Notes: generated by a model not told the origin, from the letters alone. Positions 39,537 through 49,122 are shown, counted from the first letter of the stretch. The stretch: 64,000 bases of DNA from Altererythrobacter sp. B11 (GCF_003569745.1 NZ_AP018498.1:806001-870000), one strand, 5' to 3'. Numbers and translations: made by a program.

Positions 39537-40030
39537 TCCGTTTAGCACCGATTGCCGCCCTCGGCCTGCTGGCTCTGACCGGCTGCAACCAGAACACCGA
39601 TCCGGGAAACGACCGGGAGGCTCAACTCGAGCCTGCGCCGACACCGGCGCCCAAGATGGGCGCCGCCGAGGCACTGTCGGGCATCGCGACCGAAGCAATC
39701 CAGCCGGAGACCATGAGCGATGCAGATGTCGCGAGTCTAGGAGGAATGAGCGGCAAATGTTCGCTCCGTCTGACCGCGGTCGGCTTCCCGTCGTTCGTCT
39801 ACGACGATCCGCAGGGCACGGGCGTCATCAAACTCAACGGCAAGCTGATCCCGCTGGCCTCGCGCGGCGAAGGTAAGTTTGCGGATGGCGGTCTGCGCGT
39901 CGAACTGCGCCCGGTCGATCAGGAGTTTGGGGACGATGGCAGGCGCGAAGCCGAGATGATCATCTGGCTCCCAGAAGCGAAGGATGAGCTGGGCTTCCGG
40001 GGGTACGAGGTGTGCACCCAGAAGCGATGA
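39533..40030 (+). CDS. Lipoprotein of unknown function
   Basis: A 165-residue protein beginning at GTG 39533, which overlaps the DUF305 stop and has GAGGAG upstream. It has a lipobox (ALGLLALTGC), a Pro/Ala linker and a globular region (SGKCSLRLTAVGFPSFVYDD; GVIKLNGKLIPLA; AEMIIWLPEAKDELGFRGYE). I do not recognise the family. It is co-expressed with the DUF305 and ATPase genes. Confidence 0.75.
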   Translation: MIRLAPIAALGLLALTGCNQNTDPGNDREAQLEPAPTPAPKMGAAEALSGIATEAIQPETMSDADVASLGGMSGKCSLRLTAVGFPSFVYDDPQGTGVIKLNGKLIPLASRGEGKFADGGLRVELRPVDQEFGDDGRREAEMIIWLPEAKDELGFRGYEVCTQKR

Positions 40031-40078
40031 AGGAAGCGAACGGCCCAAGTCCAAGGAAAGTTTCAAGGAGTACAGACG

Positions 40079-40585
40079 ATGCCGCCCGTTCATCCCGCCC
40101 TTGTCCATTACCCCGTAGCCTTGGGAGTCACCTCAGTCATCGCAGATACCGTCGCCGCGGTCGCTGGGTTTCCGCAGCTGTTCGTCGTTGGCCAATGGGC
40201 GATGGCGATTGCAGCGGCAGGTGCGGCCGTGGCCGCGCCGGCCGGGTATTGGGACATGAAGCGGGATGACTTGGCGCATGAGACGCATGAGCTCGTCCAC
40301 CTGCACATGAAGTCCGGCCTGACACTCGTTGTTGCACTAGTGATCGGCGCGATCTGGCGCTGGTCGCTCGATAGCCCGGCGGTAACTTACCTCTTATTTG
40401 CGTGGATTGTTCTTGGAGGCCTGACCCTGCAGACCTGGATGGGCGGAGAAATTGTGTATGTCCATGGCGGCGGGGTTGCAGCCGCGGGTCAGGGGACTGC
40501 GCCCGAAGCTGAAGCGAAGAGGCCTTCGCGAATGCTGTACCGGCGTTTGAGCGGCGAGCGTGAGGGCTCCGGAAGCGGCGAGTGA
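40079..40585 (+). CDS. DUF2231 membrane protein
   Basis: A 168-residue protein with four helices and the DUF2231 pattern (VHPALVHYPVALGVTSVIAD at the start; HETHELVHLHMKSGLTLVV). Conserved His residues suggest haem or metal binding; the function is unknown. It starts 48 bases after the lipoprotein gene and ends the main copper ATPase run. The next 241 bases contain no gene I can support. Confidence 0.8.
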   Translation: MPPVHPALVHYPVALGVTSVIADTVAAVAGFPQLFVVGQWAMAIAAAGAAVAAPAGYWDMKRDDLAHETHELVHLHMKSGLTLVVALVIGAIWRWSLDSPAVTYLLFAWIVLGGLTLQTWMGGEIVYVHGGGVAAAGQGTAPEAEAKRPSRMLYRRLSGEREGSGSGE

Positions 40586-40826
40586 TCAGCTCCGCCTTTG
40601 TGCGAGGCAGATGATTTCCACTTGGGCGTAGCCACGCTTCAACAGCCGTTGACTGCCGTTGGCGCGGCGTAACGGTCTGCGCCGACATCTCCCGACGGCT
40701 TTACCACAATGGAAACCGACAAAAGCGTGAAGGACCTCACGCGTGCTTCCTCGCAGTTGATATGCCAATGGAACGAGACACTATCTGAAGTCTTCTAAGA
40801 GTGAAGCACCTCGAAGGGACACCGGC

Positions 40827-41393
40827 ATGCACAAGGAGATATCCTGGCGCAGTACCCTGATCGGCGCGGTAGGTATGCTCATGATAATGGCTACGATCGC
40901 GCTCGTCGTCATCCTCACAGGCAGTTACAACGTCGCGGCCGACGAGCGCCATACTACCCCCGTTGAATGGGCGCTTAGCACTTCAATGGAAAATTCGGTC
41001 CGGGCGAGAGCCGAAAATGTTCAGCCGCCGCCAACCTTCACGTCGACCATGATTTCGGCCGGCGGAGCGGAATACAAGGCCATGTGTCAGCACTGCCACG
41101 GTGGTGTAGGAGCCGCTAAGGAAGAGTGGGTGAAAGGAATGCGGCCCCAGCCCCCCGCGCTCGCCTCGGCAGCCAAGGAATGGCAGCCTGCTGAGATTTT
41201 CTGGCTTGTGAAGCACGGCGTCAAAGCAACTGCCATGCCTTCTTTTGGCGATACACATGAAGATGCGACAATCTGGAATATCGTCGCTTTCGTGAAAGCG
41301 ATGCCGAGCATGAGCGCAGAGCAATACGCCGCCTACGCGGCCGAAAGCGGCAGTCACTCAGAGGAGGGCGAAGGCGCCGCTCATTCGCACTGA
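40827..41393 (+). CDS. Membrane-anchored cytochrome c, paralogue of 35423
   Basis: A 188-residue protein: one helix (TLIGAVGMLMIMATIALVVI), then a cytochrome c domain with haem motif AMCQHCHGGVG, the phrase EIFWLVKHGVKATAMPSFG with the axial Met, and a short His/Glu tail. It shares the order and key phrases ([17 protein letters not shown] in the other) with the protein at 35423. The two bracket the Cu ATPase cluster. It may be an electron carrier or a copper-linked cytochrome. Confidence 0.85.
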   Translation: MHKEISWRSTLIGAVGMLMIMATIALVVILTGSYNVAADERHTTPVEWALSTSMENSVRARAENVQPPPTFTSTMISAGGAEYKAMCQHCHGGVGAAKEEWVKGMRPQPPALASAAKEWQPAEIFWLVKHGVKATAMPSFGDTHEDATIWNIVAFVKAMPSMSAEQYAAYAAESGSHSEEGEGAAHSH

Positions 41394-41464
41394 TTGGTAG
41401 CGCGTCGAATCTCAGCCGAGGCTTCGGCCGAGTGCGGGAAGCGCATCCCTACCCAGGCTGTGCT

Positions 41465-42907
41465 TCATCCGGCCTCCGCAATAATCAGAAAATCGTGCCC
41501 CTGCAGCGGACTCAGCAGGAGCGCCGCTCCCACTCCCAAAGCGATGATGAGAGCCGACGCAAGCAAGACCGCAACACCGCTGCCGCGCGAGAGTGTCCAG
41601 ACGTCTGAACCCGGAGCCGCGAAGTAAGCCGGCCCGATCACACGCAAATAATAGAATAGCGAGGCGACGGTGTTTGCCACGGCAAGCGCCGCCAGCCATC
41701 CGTAGCCGCCGTCGATCGCCGCGAGAAACACCGTCAGCTTGCCGACGAAGCCCCCCAAAGGGGGAATTCCGACGAGCGAGAACAGTGCCAGGATTAGGGC
41801 GAAGGCGACCCATGGCCGCTGTCGCCAGAGACCCGCGTAATCTTCGATTCGCGTTCGTCCGCGCAAGTGCGTGACCACCGCGAAGGCAGTGAGGTTCGCC
41901 GCCGCGTACCCCAACAGAAAGAAGATCAACGCTGGCAGCGCCCCGGAAGTGCGGCCGATCACGGCCACCGCAACTAGCGCATAGCCAGACTGCGACACCG
42001 AGGACCAGCCGAGCAGCCTGCGCAAGTCGCTCTGCCAGAGTGCTGCAAGGTTGCCGAGTGTCATCGTCAGCGCTGCCAGAACGGCGATCAGCGGACGCAA
42101 GTCGATGAGATCGACCGGGAACAGCATCACGACCCGGGCCAGCGCGACCGCTGCGCCGATCTTCGGCACGACCGTCAGGAATGCCGCCGAGGGAGCTGGG
42201 GCGCCTTCGGCTACATCGGGCATCCAGCTGTGGACCGGAACCGCACCCATCTTGAATGCTATGCCCAGGATTGTCAGTCCGGCGCCGATCACCAGCAGCG
42301 GTGAGGCGGAAGCGCCTTCGCTCATCCGCACCGCGATTGCATCGTAGCGCGTGCTTCCCAGCATTCCGAAGATCAGCGTCACGCCGATCATCAGCAGCGT
42401 GTTGGCGAAAGCGCCGATTAGGAAATACTTGACGCCGGCTTCCACCGAGATCGACCAGGCGCGGTGATAGGCCGCCAGCGTGTAGCCGGTGATCGACGAG
42501 AGCAGCACGCCGACTGACAATTCGAGCAAGTCCGCCGCGCCTGCCATCAGCATCGCACCCGCGGCCGAAAGCAGTAATAGCGCGTAATACTCGCCGTGCC
42601 GCCGATCGCTGCGCATCCACCCCGGCGTCATGGTCACGACCAGCGCTGTGCCGCCGGCGATGAGCAGTCGTGCCCAGATAGCGGCACCGTCGAGCACCCA
42701 GGCGCCCGAGAAGCTCAGCTTGGGCGCATCGGTGAATTGCAGGACGCACGCGAAGAAGCTTGCCCCAAGCCCGATTAGCGCCACCAGCGCACACCAGCCC
42801 TGGCGTTCATGGGTGACAAAGGATGCCAGCAAAAGTGCCGCGACGGCTGCGACCACGAGCGCGATTTCAGGAACGACGTCGCCGATCGCCACTTCAGCCG
42901 GCTCCAC
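41465..42907 (-). CDS. nuoN: NuoN-like complex I membrane subunit
   Basis: A 480-residue antiporter-like subunit with about 14 helices. It retains the channel features FKMGAVPVHSWMPDVAEGAPAP (Lys and acidic residues), ELSVGVLLSSITGYTLAAYH and LRRLLGWSSVSQSGYALV. It overlaps nuoM by 14 bases and is last in the operon. Function: proton translocation in the membrane arm, if it assembles with the other subunits. Confidence 0.9.
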   Translation of the reverse strand: MEPAEVAIGDVVPEIALVVAAVAALLLASFVTHERQGWCALVALIGLGASFFACVLQFTDAPKLSFSGAWVLDGAAIWARLLIAGGTALVVTMTPGWMRSDRRHGEYYALLLLSAAGAMLMAGAADLLELSVGVLLSSITGYTLAAYHRAWSISVEAGVKYFLIGAFANTLLMIGVTLIFGMLGSTRYDAIAVRMSEGASASPLLVIGAGLTILGIAFKMGAVPVHSWMPDVAEGAPAPSAAFLTVVPKIGAAVALARVVMLFPVDLIDLRPLIAVLAALTMTLGNLAALWQSDLRRLLGWSSVSQSGYALVAVAVIGRTSGALPALIFFLLGYAAANLTAFAVVTHLRGRTRIEDYAGLWRQRPWVAFALILALFSLVGIPPLGGFVGKLTVFLAAIDGGYGWLAALAVANTVASLFYYLRVIGPAYFAAPGSDVWTLSRGSGVAVLLASALIIALGVGAALLLSPLQGHDFLIIAEAG

Positions 42908-44396
42908 CGATCAGTGCGCGCGCCGAAGCGGTGATCGGGTCGAGCAGCCACGCCGGCCACACCCCGATCAGCACCACCAGCGCCAGCAGCACCGTGAGCA
43001 CGGTAATTTCGGCGCCTCGCAGGTCAGCGAAGGCGCTCGTGCCGTCTGGGAGCTTGCGCTTGCCGAAGAAAATCGACCGCACCATCGTCAGGAACAGCGC
43101 CGCGGTCAGCAATATGCCGATCAGCGCCAGTCCGGCGAGCCAGGGGTGAACCGCAAACGTACCTGCGAAGATCTGGAACTCGGCGACGAACCCGGCCAGC
43201 CCCGGGAGACCGAGGCTGGCGAATGCGGCAAGGATGAAAGCGGCGGTCAGCTTGGGCGCCAGTCCGGCAAGGCCGCCATAGCTGGCGAGCGAATACTCTT
43301 TCGTGCGCTGCCAGAACGCGCCGGTCATCAGGAACAGCGAGCCCGTAATGAGCCCGTGTGCCACCATCTCGACCACCGCACCGGTCAGCGCCAGTTGCCG
43401 CGCTGCCTCGTGGCCCACAATGAGCGAGCCGGCTGCGGCAATGCCCAGTACAGTGTAGCCCATGTGATTGACCGAGGTGTAGGCGATCCTGCGCTTCATG
43501 TCCTTCTGCCCGAGCGCAACGAGTGCGCCCCACAAGATCGACACCAGTGCGATGATGCCAATCCAGATCGCATAACGGGCAAAAGTCTCGCTCATCATCG
43601 CCAAGGGAATCCGGATCAGCCCATATGTCCCCATCTTGAGCAGGACGCCGGCCAGGATTGCCGAAGCCGGCGCGGGCGCCTGGACATGGGCGGGCGGCAG
43701 CCAGGTGTGCACCGGGAACAGCGGCGTCTTGATCCCGAAGCCGAACACGAAGCCGAGCAGCACGAGGCCTGCGCGCAAGCCCCCATCCGCCAGCGGCTGA
43801 CGCGCGATCAGCTCGCGCATGTCGAAGGTCAGCGGTCCGCCGTCTGCCAGCACGAGGCCGAGGACGGCGAGCAGGATCGCGAGTGATCCCGCGAGCGTAT
43901 AGAGGAAGAACTTGAGCGCCGCGGCTTGCGAATCGCCGTGGCCCCAGCGCCCGATCAGGAAATACATGCCGACCAGGCTGAGATCGAAGAACACGTAGAA
44001 CAGCAGCAGGTCGAGCGCCAGAAACACGCCGAGCGAAACGCCTTCGAGGAACAGGATCCAGGCGTAATATTGCCGCGCGCGCTCGCCGAGCTCGATCGGC
44101 CATGCGGCGGCGGCTAGAAACAGCAGTGCGCTCATCGTCGCCACCACCAGTGCGATTCCGTCGACGCCGAGCCGCCACCCCACCCCGAGAGTGGGGATCC
44201 ACGGCAGGTCCTCGACCGCCTGGAACATCGGCGCACCCGCACGCGTGTCGAAGCCGAGCCAGACCGCTACCAGCAGCGCCAACGGAACGGCGCTGACCGC
44301 CGCGGCCGAGAGCCGCGCCGCGCCTGCACTCATACCCGGCCTCAGGGCCAGAACCATCGCGCCGACCAGGGGCAGAAGAATGCAGAGCGTAAGCAT
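42894..44396 (-). CDS. nuoM: NuoM-like complex I membrane subunit
   Basis: A 500-residue antiporter-like subunit. The family stretches FFDLSLVGMYFLIGRWGHG, KTPLFPVHTWLPPAHVQAPA and LVALGQKDMKRRIAYTSVNH are clear. Two usual residues are changed: the Glu in TM5 is Asp (FFDLSL where FWELML is usual), and the TEAP acidic residue is lost (HVQAP). ATG 44396 begins at the family-like MLTLCILLPLVGAM; an upstream frame extension lies inside nuoL. Confidence 0.9.
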   Translation of the reverse strand: MLTLCILLPLVGAMVLALRPGMSAGAARLSAAAVSAVPLALLVAVWLGFDTRAGAPMFQAVEDLPWIPTLGVGWRLGVDGIALVVATMSALLFLAAAAWPIELGERARQYYAWILFLEGVSLGVFLALDLLLFYVFFDLSLVGMYFLIGRWGHGDSQAAALKFFLYTLAGSLAILLAVLGLVLADGGPLTFDMRELIARQPLADGGLRAGLVLLGFVFGFGIKTPLFPVHTWLPPAHVQAPAPASAILAGVLLKMGTYGLIRIPLAMMSETFARYAIWIGIIALVSILWGALVALGQKDMKRRIAYTSVNHMGYTVLGIAAAGSLIVGHEAARQLALTGAVVEMVAHGLITGSLFLMTGAFWQRTKEYSLASYGGLAGLAPKLTAAFILAAFASLGLPGLAGFVAEFQIFAGTFAVHPWLAGLALIGILLTAALFLTMVRSIFFGKRKLPDGTSAFADLRGAEITVLTVLLALVVLIGVWPAWLLDPITASARALIGGAG

Positions 44397-44398
44397 GG

Positions 44399-46297
44399 TC
44401 AGGTTCCCAAGAAGGTGAGAGCGACAATCAGGGCTATTCCGCCGGCGATCGCCACGTAATACTGGTGGCTCATCCCGGTCTGGAGACGGGCGGAGTAGCG
44501 GCCGCCTAGCGAAACCGCACCGCCGGTGCGTTCCGGCAGCGCATCGACCACGGCCTCGCCGATGCTGCTCGACACCTGCGCCAGCCATTCGCCGAACTGA
44601 CCGGTCAAGATGATTCCGCGATCGACCAGGGCCTTGTCCGCCTTAGCGAAGCTTGCGGAGCCCAGCCGCCCCAGCTTCGTCACGCCGCGCGCGAGCGCAG
44701 TGACGATCCGCTCGTCCGCCTTACCCGCGAGCCGCGCCAGCGCCAGAACCGGCTCCGTCACCGCCAGGCGGATCGCTGCGGGAAGACCGACCCATTCGGC
44801 GAGGGACTGCGAAATTCCTTGCGTTCCGAGAGTTGGCCTCTTCGCCAGTATCGTACCCAATGCAAGGCCGCTGGCGACCAGCAGCAGCGACAGCAGCAGT
44901 TCGCTGGTTCTGGAAGGCGGCAACGTGGCGTCAAACTTCGCGGCCATCGCATCGGGCAAACCAGGCAGCCACAGCAGGCCGAGCAGGAGGCTGGCGAGCG
45001 CCAGCAGAACAGCGGCCGACTTCTCCGCCCAGTTCGGCAGGTACGCTCCGCCATCGCCTTTCTTTCGGCCGAACACCATCAACTGGAAACGGGCGGCATA
45101 GGCGGCGCTCAAAGCCCCCGCGAGCATCACTGCCACTGCAAGCGCGAAGCCATGATCGCCGGCCGAACCGATCACTTGCTCCTTCGTCCAGCCACCGCCG
45201 AGCGGCGGTACTCCCGCAAGCGCCAAGGCCCCGATGCCGCTTGCCACAGCAGTGACGGGCAGAACCCTCGCGAAGCCCATATGACGCAATTGAAAATCGC
45301 CGGCGCGCTCCCCCGCGATGCCCGCGGCGAGAAACAGCAGCGCCTTGAAGAAACCGTGCGCGACGAGATGCAGGATCGCGACCAGCGGAAAACCCGCGCC
45401 CGTAGCCACGAACATCAGCCCGTAATGCGCCGAAGTCGAGGCGGCGAGCAGCTTCTTGGCGTGCGGCTGCATCAGCGCGACGATCCCGCCCGCCAGCGCC
45501 GTGGTCAGGCCGATCGCGATTACGGTCGGGCCAAACCACAAAACCGGTGCCAGCACCGGCTCCAGCCGCGCCAGCAGGTAGGCGCCCGCCGCGACCATCG
45601 TGGCTGAATGCAGCAGCGCCGACACCGAGGTCGGCCCGTCCATGGCCCGGAAGAGCCAGGGCGAGAATGGCACCTGACCCGATTTGGCCGCTGCCGAAAC
45701 CAGCACGCCCGCCGCGACAAGGGCCAACAGAGGCGACGGGAGCGTGGACAGGGCCGCGAAGTCGAAGCTGCCGGAGCCGGCGAAGGCCGCCATTGCCGCG
45801 ACGAACAGGCCGAGGTCGCCCGTGCGCGTTGCGATGAATGCGAAGTTCGCCGATCGTCCCGGCGCGTCCTCATGCCAGCGGTGCCCGATCAGGGCCCACG
45901 AGCAGGCGCCGACCAGCTCCCAGCCGATCAGCACCGTCAGCAGGTCTCCAGCTATCACCAGCAGCTCCATCCCGCCGACGAAGGCGAGCATCAGTGCGAT
46001 GAGCCGGCGCAGGCCCGCCGCCTTCTCGTGCGCGGTGGCATAGGTCAGCACCGTGAAGGCGACTGCCGGCACGAGGATCGCCACCATGCGCGAAAGCGGA
46101 GTAAGCGTGGCGGACATTTCCAGTCCGCCGCCCCATGCGATCCTGCTCGTTGCCCCTGTATCCGACAGCAGCGCCAAAACCAGAGTGCCCAAGAGCACCA
46201 GACTGGCTCCGGCGCCCAGCCAGACCCGGCGCTTTGGTTCGGCGAAGGTGAGCAGAGCGCCGACCAGCGGCAACAGAAAGAGCGCCCACTCCGTCAT
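44399..46297 (-). CDS. nuoL: NuoL-like complex I membrane subunit
   Basis: A 632-residue antiporter-like subunit with a long C-terminal helix, as in NuoL. Key features remain: IGWELVGACSWALIGHRW (TM5 Glu), AKSGQVPFSPWLFRAMDGPT (Lys), HGFFKALLFLAAGIAGERAG. The lateral helix region near 540-600 is Arg/Lys-rich (ALARLAGKADERIVTALARG). ATG 46297 overlaps the nuoK stop. Confidence 0.9.
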   Translation of the reverse strand: MTEWALFLLPLVGALLTFAEPKRRVWLGAGASLVLLGTLVLALLSDTGATSRIAWGGGLEMSATLTPLSRMVAILVPAVAFTVLTYATAHEKAAGLRRLIALMLAFVGGMELLVIAGDLLTVLIGWELVGACSWALIGHRWHEDAPGRSANFAFIATRTGDLGLFVAAMAAFAGSGSFDFAALSTLPSPLLALVAAGVLVSAAAKSGQVPFSPWLFRAMDGPTSVSALLHSATMVAAGAYLLARLEPVLAPVLWFGPTVIAIGLTTALAGGIVALMQPHAKKLLAASTSAHYGLMFVATGAGFPLVAILHLVAHGFFKALLFLAAGIAGERAGDFQLRHMGFARVLPVTAVASGIGALALAGVPPLGGGWTKEQVIGSAGDHGFALAVAVMLAGALSAAYAARFQLMVFGRKKGDGGAYLPNWAEKSAAVLLALASLLLGLLWLPGLPDAMAAKFDATLPPSRTSELLLSLLLVASGLALGTILAKRPTLGTQGISQSLAEWVGLPAAIRLAVTEPVLALARLAGKADERIVTALARGVTKLGRLGSASFAKADKALVDRGIILTGQFGEWLAQVSSSIGEAVVDALPERTGGAVSLGGRYSARLQTGMSHQYYVAIAGGIALIVALTFLGT

Positions 46298-46599
46298 TCC
46301 TTCAGTGTCTCCAGCCCTTCGGTGGTGTCGACCTGTCGCCGGCGATAGACCGCCGCCACCAATGCAAAGCCGACCGCCATTTCCACCGCCATCACCGCCA
46401 TGACGACGATCGCCAGCAACTGGCCTTTGGGCGGGCCCCCGACCCCGAGTGACCAGAAGCCGATGACGGCGAGAAGCACACCATTGAGCATCAGTTCCAG
46501 TCCCATCATCAGCATCACGAAGCTCTGTTGCGACAGCGCGCCGTAAAGCCCGGTGCCGATCAGCGCGGCGGCGACAACCAAGACGGCCGTGACCGTCAT
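46294..46599 (-). CDS. nuoK: NuoK-like complex I membrane subunit
   Basis: A 101-residue three-helix subunit. The two proton-path glutamates are kept: MLMMGLELMLNGVLLAVIG and VMAVMAVEMAVGFALVA. It overlaps both nuoJ and nuoL by ATGA. It links the quinone-side subunits to the antiporter-like channels in normal complex I. Confidence 0.9.
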   Translation of the reverse strand: MTVTAVLVVAAALIGTGLYGALSQQSFVMLMMGLELMLNGVLLAVIGFWSLGVGGPPKGQLLAIVVMAVMAVEMAVGFALVAAVYRRRQVDTTEGLETLKE

Positions 46600-47204
46600 C
46601 CCTCGCTCTCCTCCTTGTTATCTTCCTGCTCAGCTTCCGGCCGCCGCCCCGCAGGCTCCCCGCCAGGGACCAGCCCCGGCGGCCGCGAGCCTTCGTCTGA
46701 GGGACCAAAGCGGCCGCTGCGGGCCGAGAGCACGACCGTGGCGATCATCGCCGCGAGCAGCGTCACGCCAGCGCTTTCGAAGATCAGCATCGAGGAGCCG
46801 AGCAGCTCGGTCCCTAGATCGCGGATTACTGGCGCCCCCGCCGCGATGCGGTCACTTGGCAGATCGCTCAGCAGGATTGCGACCGTCAGGCCGGCAAACG
46901 CGGCAACTCCTGCGCCAATCGACAACCGGTTCTGGTGAACCATATTCATCGGATTGAGCCCGGCCGGGTTCATCATGAACATCACCATGAACAGCGCCAT
47001 GACCATCATCTCCACCGCCATCATGAATATAGTCGCCATGCCGATATACGGCGCCGCGAGCAGGAGCATGATCGCGCCAACGGCGATGAACGACGCCATC
47101 AACAGGAACGAAGCACGCACCATGCTGTCGGTGCGGAATACGCGCCAGCCGCTGACGACAGCCACGAGCGCGAGCAGATAGAAGGCGAGATCTGCGGCGC
47201 TCAC
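46596..47204 (-). CDS. nuoJ: NuoJ-like complex I membrane subunit
   Basis: A 202-residue five-helix subunit with FYLLALVAVVSGWRVF, MVRASFLLMASFIAVGAIML and a Met-rich stretch (IFMMAVEMMVMALFMVMFMM) around the TM3 region. The C-terminal tail is long and Glu/Gly/Pro-rich. GTG 47204 overlaps the nuoH stop; the open frame continues upstream inside nuoH. The Met density in TM3 is unusual. Confidence 0.85.
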   Translation of the reverse strand: MSAADLAFYLLALVAVVSGWRVFRTDSMVRASFLLMASFIAVGAIMLLLAAPYIGMATIFMMAVEMMVMALFMVMFMMNPAGLNPMNMVHQNRLSIGAGVAAFAGLTVAILLSDLPSDRIAAGAPVIRDLGTELLGSSMLIFESAGVTLLAAMIATVVLSARSGRFGPSDEGSRPPGLVPGGEPAGRRPEAEQEDNKEESEG

Positions 47205-48109
47205 GGCAGCGCCTCGACGCCGGCGATGGCGAGATCGAGGAACGACAGCGGCAGCAGGACGGTCCACAGCAGCGTCATCATCCGCGCGACCTGGAAACGC
47301 GCGAAGCGCTGCCCTAGCCACACCATTACAACCAGCAGAACTGCTGTCTTCAGGGCCAGCCATACGGGACCGGGCAGCCAAGGGCCGAGGTAACCCCCAA
47401 GGAAAACGCTCGCCCCCATCGCGGCGAACGCGGTCAGCATCGCGAGGCGCGCGATGGCCCACGCGAGTCGCGCAGAACCGGAAGTTTCGCTCTGGGTTCC
47501 TCCGGCAAGGTCGGCCGAATCGGCGTAGTCGAACGGCCCACGCAAACTGATCGCAAGGCCGAGCAGAAGGAATAACGGCAGCCCGAGCGGTTGGCGAACG
47601 ACGTTCCAGAGTTCGCGCTGCGATTCGACGATCGCACTCACCGCCAACGATTGCGCGGGAAGCGCTGCACCGATCAGCACAAACATCGACAGCAGCATCG
47701 CCGGCAGGCCAATCGCGACGAAGCGATAGCCTCCGATCAGCGGCAGCAGTGAATTGGCCGACCAGCCGTGGAGAAACACCGCTACGATGGTCAGCGCCTC
47801 GCACGCACCCCACAGCACGATGCCGCTGTCGAGATCGGCGACAGCGAGGCCGCGTGCGAATGACACGACCGACAGACCGGCGGCGGCGAGTGCGAAGTAA
47901 AGCACTGGCGCCAGCACCCAGTTCACCCGATCGGGTCGCTCGGTGCGGATAGACTGTTGTAGCAGCAATCGCGCCGCCTCGGCGAAAGGCGCTAGCAACC
48001 CGCCTTGGAAGCCGCCGCCGCTGACTTTCGCGAAGATCAGCCGCTGGATCGTCGCGGCAAACCAAATGCCGGTCAAAAGCATGACAACGACGAGGACGAT
48101 CGCGATCAT
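47201..48109 (-). CDS. nuoH: NuoH-like complex I subunit with altered quinone site
   Basis: A 302-residue membrane subunit with about eight helices. The N-terminal layout matches NuoH (LLAPFAEAARLLLQQSIRTE for the usual LQPIADGLKLLFKE), as does LRGPFDYADSADLAG for the usual RxPFDLPEAESELVAG. The Arg/Lys-rich GPNRVG loop and several acidic residues near the quinone site are missing. It overlaps nuoJ (GTGA) and the NuoB/D-like gene (ATGA). Confidence 0.8.
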   Translation of the reverse strand: MIAIVLVVVMLLTGIWFAATIQRLIFAKVSGGGFQGGLLAPFAEAARLLLQQSIRTERPDRVNWVLAPVLYFALAAAGLSVVSFARGLAVADLDSGIVLWGACEALTIVAVFLHGWSANSLLPLIGGYRFVAIGLPAMLLSMFVLIGAALPAQSLAVSAIVESQRELWNVVRQPLGLPLFLLLGLAISLRGPFDYADSADLAGGTQSETSGSARLAWAIARLAMLTAFAAMGASVFLGGYLGPWLPGPVWLALKTAVLLVVMVWLGQRFARFQVARMMTLLWTVLLPLSFLDLAIAGVEALP

Positions 48110-49122
48110 GTTGCTTCGATCTCCCCTTTCTCGTCTGCGCCGTCTTGACGTTCTTCGGACGGTTCGGGCCGGGCAATTCGCCTCAAGGTCTGCGGATCGA
48201 AGCAGTTGATGAGCAGCATCGCCTCCTGCCATTCCAGTCCCGGCAGGCGATCGACCAGGCGCGTGTCGTCCTCAGGGCCGACTGCCTCACCACCGCCAAG
48301 CGCTTCGGCAAGCTGGTCCCGTACGCGTCCGAGGCGGGGTGGGATCGCCAGGAACGCGCCCGCCCGCCGCGCTGCTTGCAGAAGAGAGGCTCGCTCCGCT
48401 CCTCCTTCTGCCGCCGCTCGCCGGCAACGCAGAGCCAGCGCACCGAGTTCGAGCAGCTCGAGCATCCGCGCGGCGCGCAACAGCGGTTCGGTAGAGGCAT
48501 TGCTGTCCGGCCAAGCTGGACTGCAAACCCGCGCCTCCTGGATGACATCGCCCTGAAGCGTCATCTCCAGCGCAAGGCCGGGCGGCAGCAGCGGGAAGAA
48601 CGGCCCAAGCGTCACGGTCATTGAATCCAGCTCGAGGCCGTCGCGCAAGTCGGCGCCGATCATGGCCATTTTCCGGCCATAAGGCGTTCCGCCCATCATG
48701 CCCTTTCCGCCCTGGCCGTGTTCGCCCTTGCCGCGCCATGGGTTGGGGGGCGCGTCTGCCAGCCACGCCTCTTCGGACCTGCGCGCGCCCGTCAGCAGAT
48801 TGCGGTCTAGTGCATCGAGTATCGGCGCCGGATTGTCATGGGCTGCGACCGACGTGGGTGCCGTTGCGCAGTCGAACGGCTTGCAACCCCACCACAGCGT
48901 CGTTCGCGGGTGGGGAAGCTGATCGTGCAACCGCTTCAGCGCATCGGTGTCGCTTTCGCGCAGGCTTCCGGCGACGAGCAGGATCGCAGCGTGACGGATG
49001 CTCCGCACCGCCCTGACAGAAGATTGCCGTGATAGCCGGGCGACCATCGCCTCTCCGCCCAAACCGAAGGCTGGGTAGAATGGTGCCGCGGAGCGGGCCG
49101 CAAGGCGTGCGAGCACGCTCAC
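48106..49122 (-). CDS. Degenerate NuoB/NuoD-like hybrid subunit
   Basis: A 338-residue soluble protein. Residues about 40-80 (HAAILLVAGSLRESDTDALK, HDQLPHPRTTLWWGC) align with the NuoB stretch [20 protein letters not shown] and DQMPEPRWVISMGSC. Residues about 155-200 (DSMTVTLGPFFPLLPPGLAL) resemble the NuoD start (NFGPQHPAAHGVLRLVL). The NuoB Cys pair (GLACC) is replaced by GLGGEAM, the late PGCPP motif is absent, and the NuoD His residues are lost. A 4Fe-4S N2 cluster is therefore unlikely. It sits between nuoA and nuoH, where B-C-D usually are. Possibly a structural plug or an adaptor. Confidence 0.65.
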   Translation of the reverse strand: MSVLARLAARSAAPFYPAFGLGGEAMVARLSRQSSVRAVRSIRHAAILLVAGSLRESDTDALKRLHDQLPHPRTTLWWGCKPFDCATAPTSVAAHDNPAPILDALDRNLLTGARRSEEAWLADAPPNPWRGKGEHGQGGKGMMGGTPYGRKMAMIGADLRDGLELDSMTVTLGPFFPLLPPGLALEMTLQGDVIQEARVCSPAWPDSNASTEPLLRAARMLELLELGALALRCRRAAAEGGAERASLLQAARRAGAFLAIPPRLGRVRDQLAEALGGGEAVGPEDDTRLVDRLPGLEWQEAMLLINCFDPQTLRRIARPEPSEERQDGADEKGEIEAT

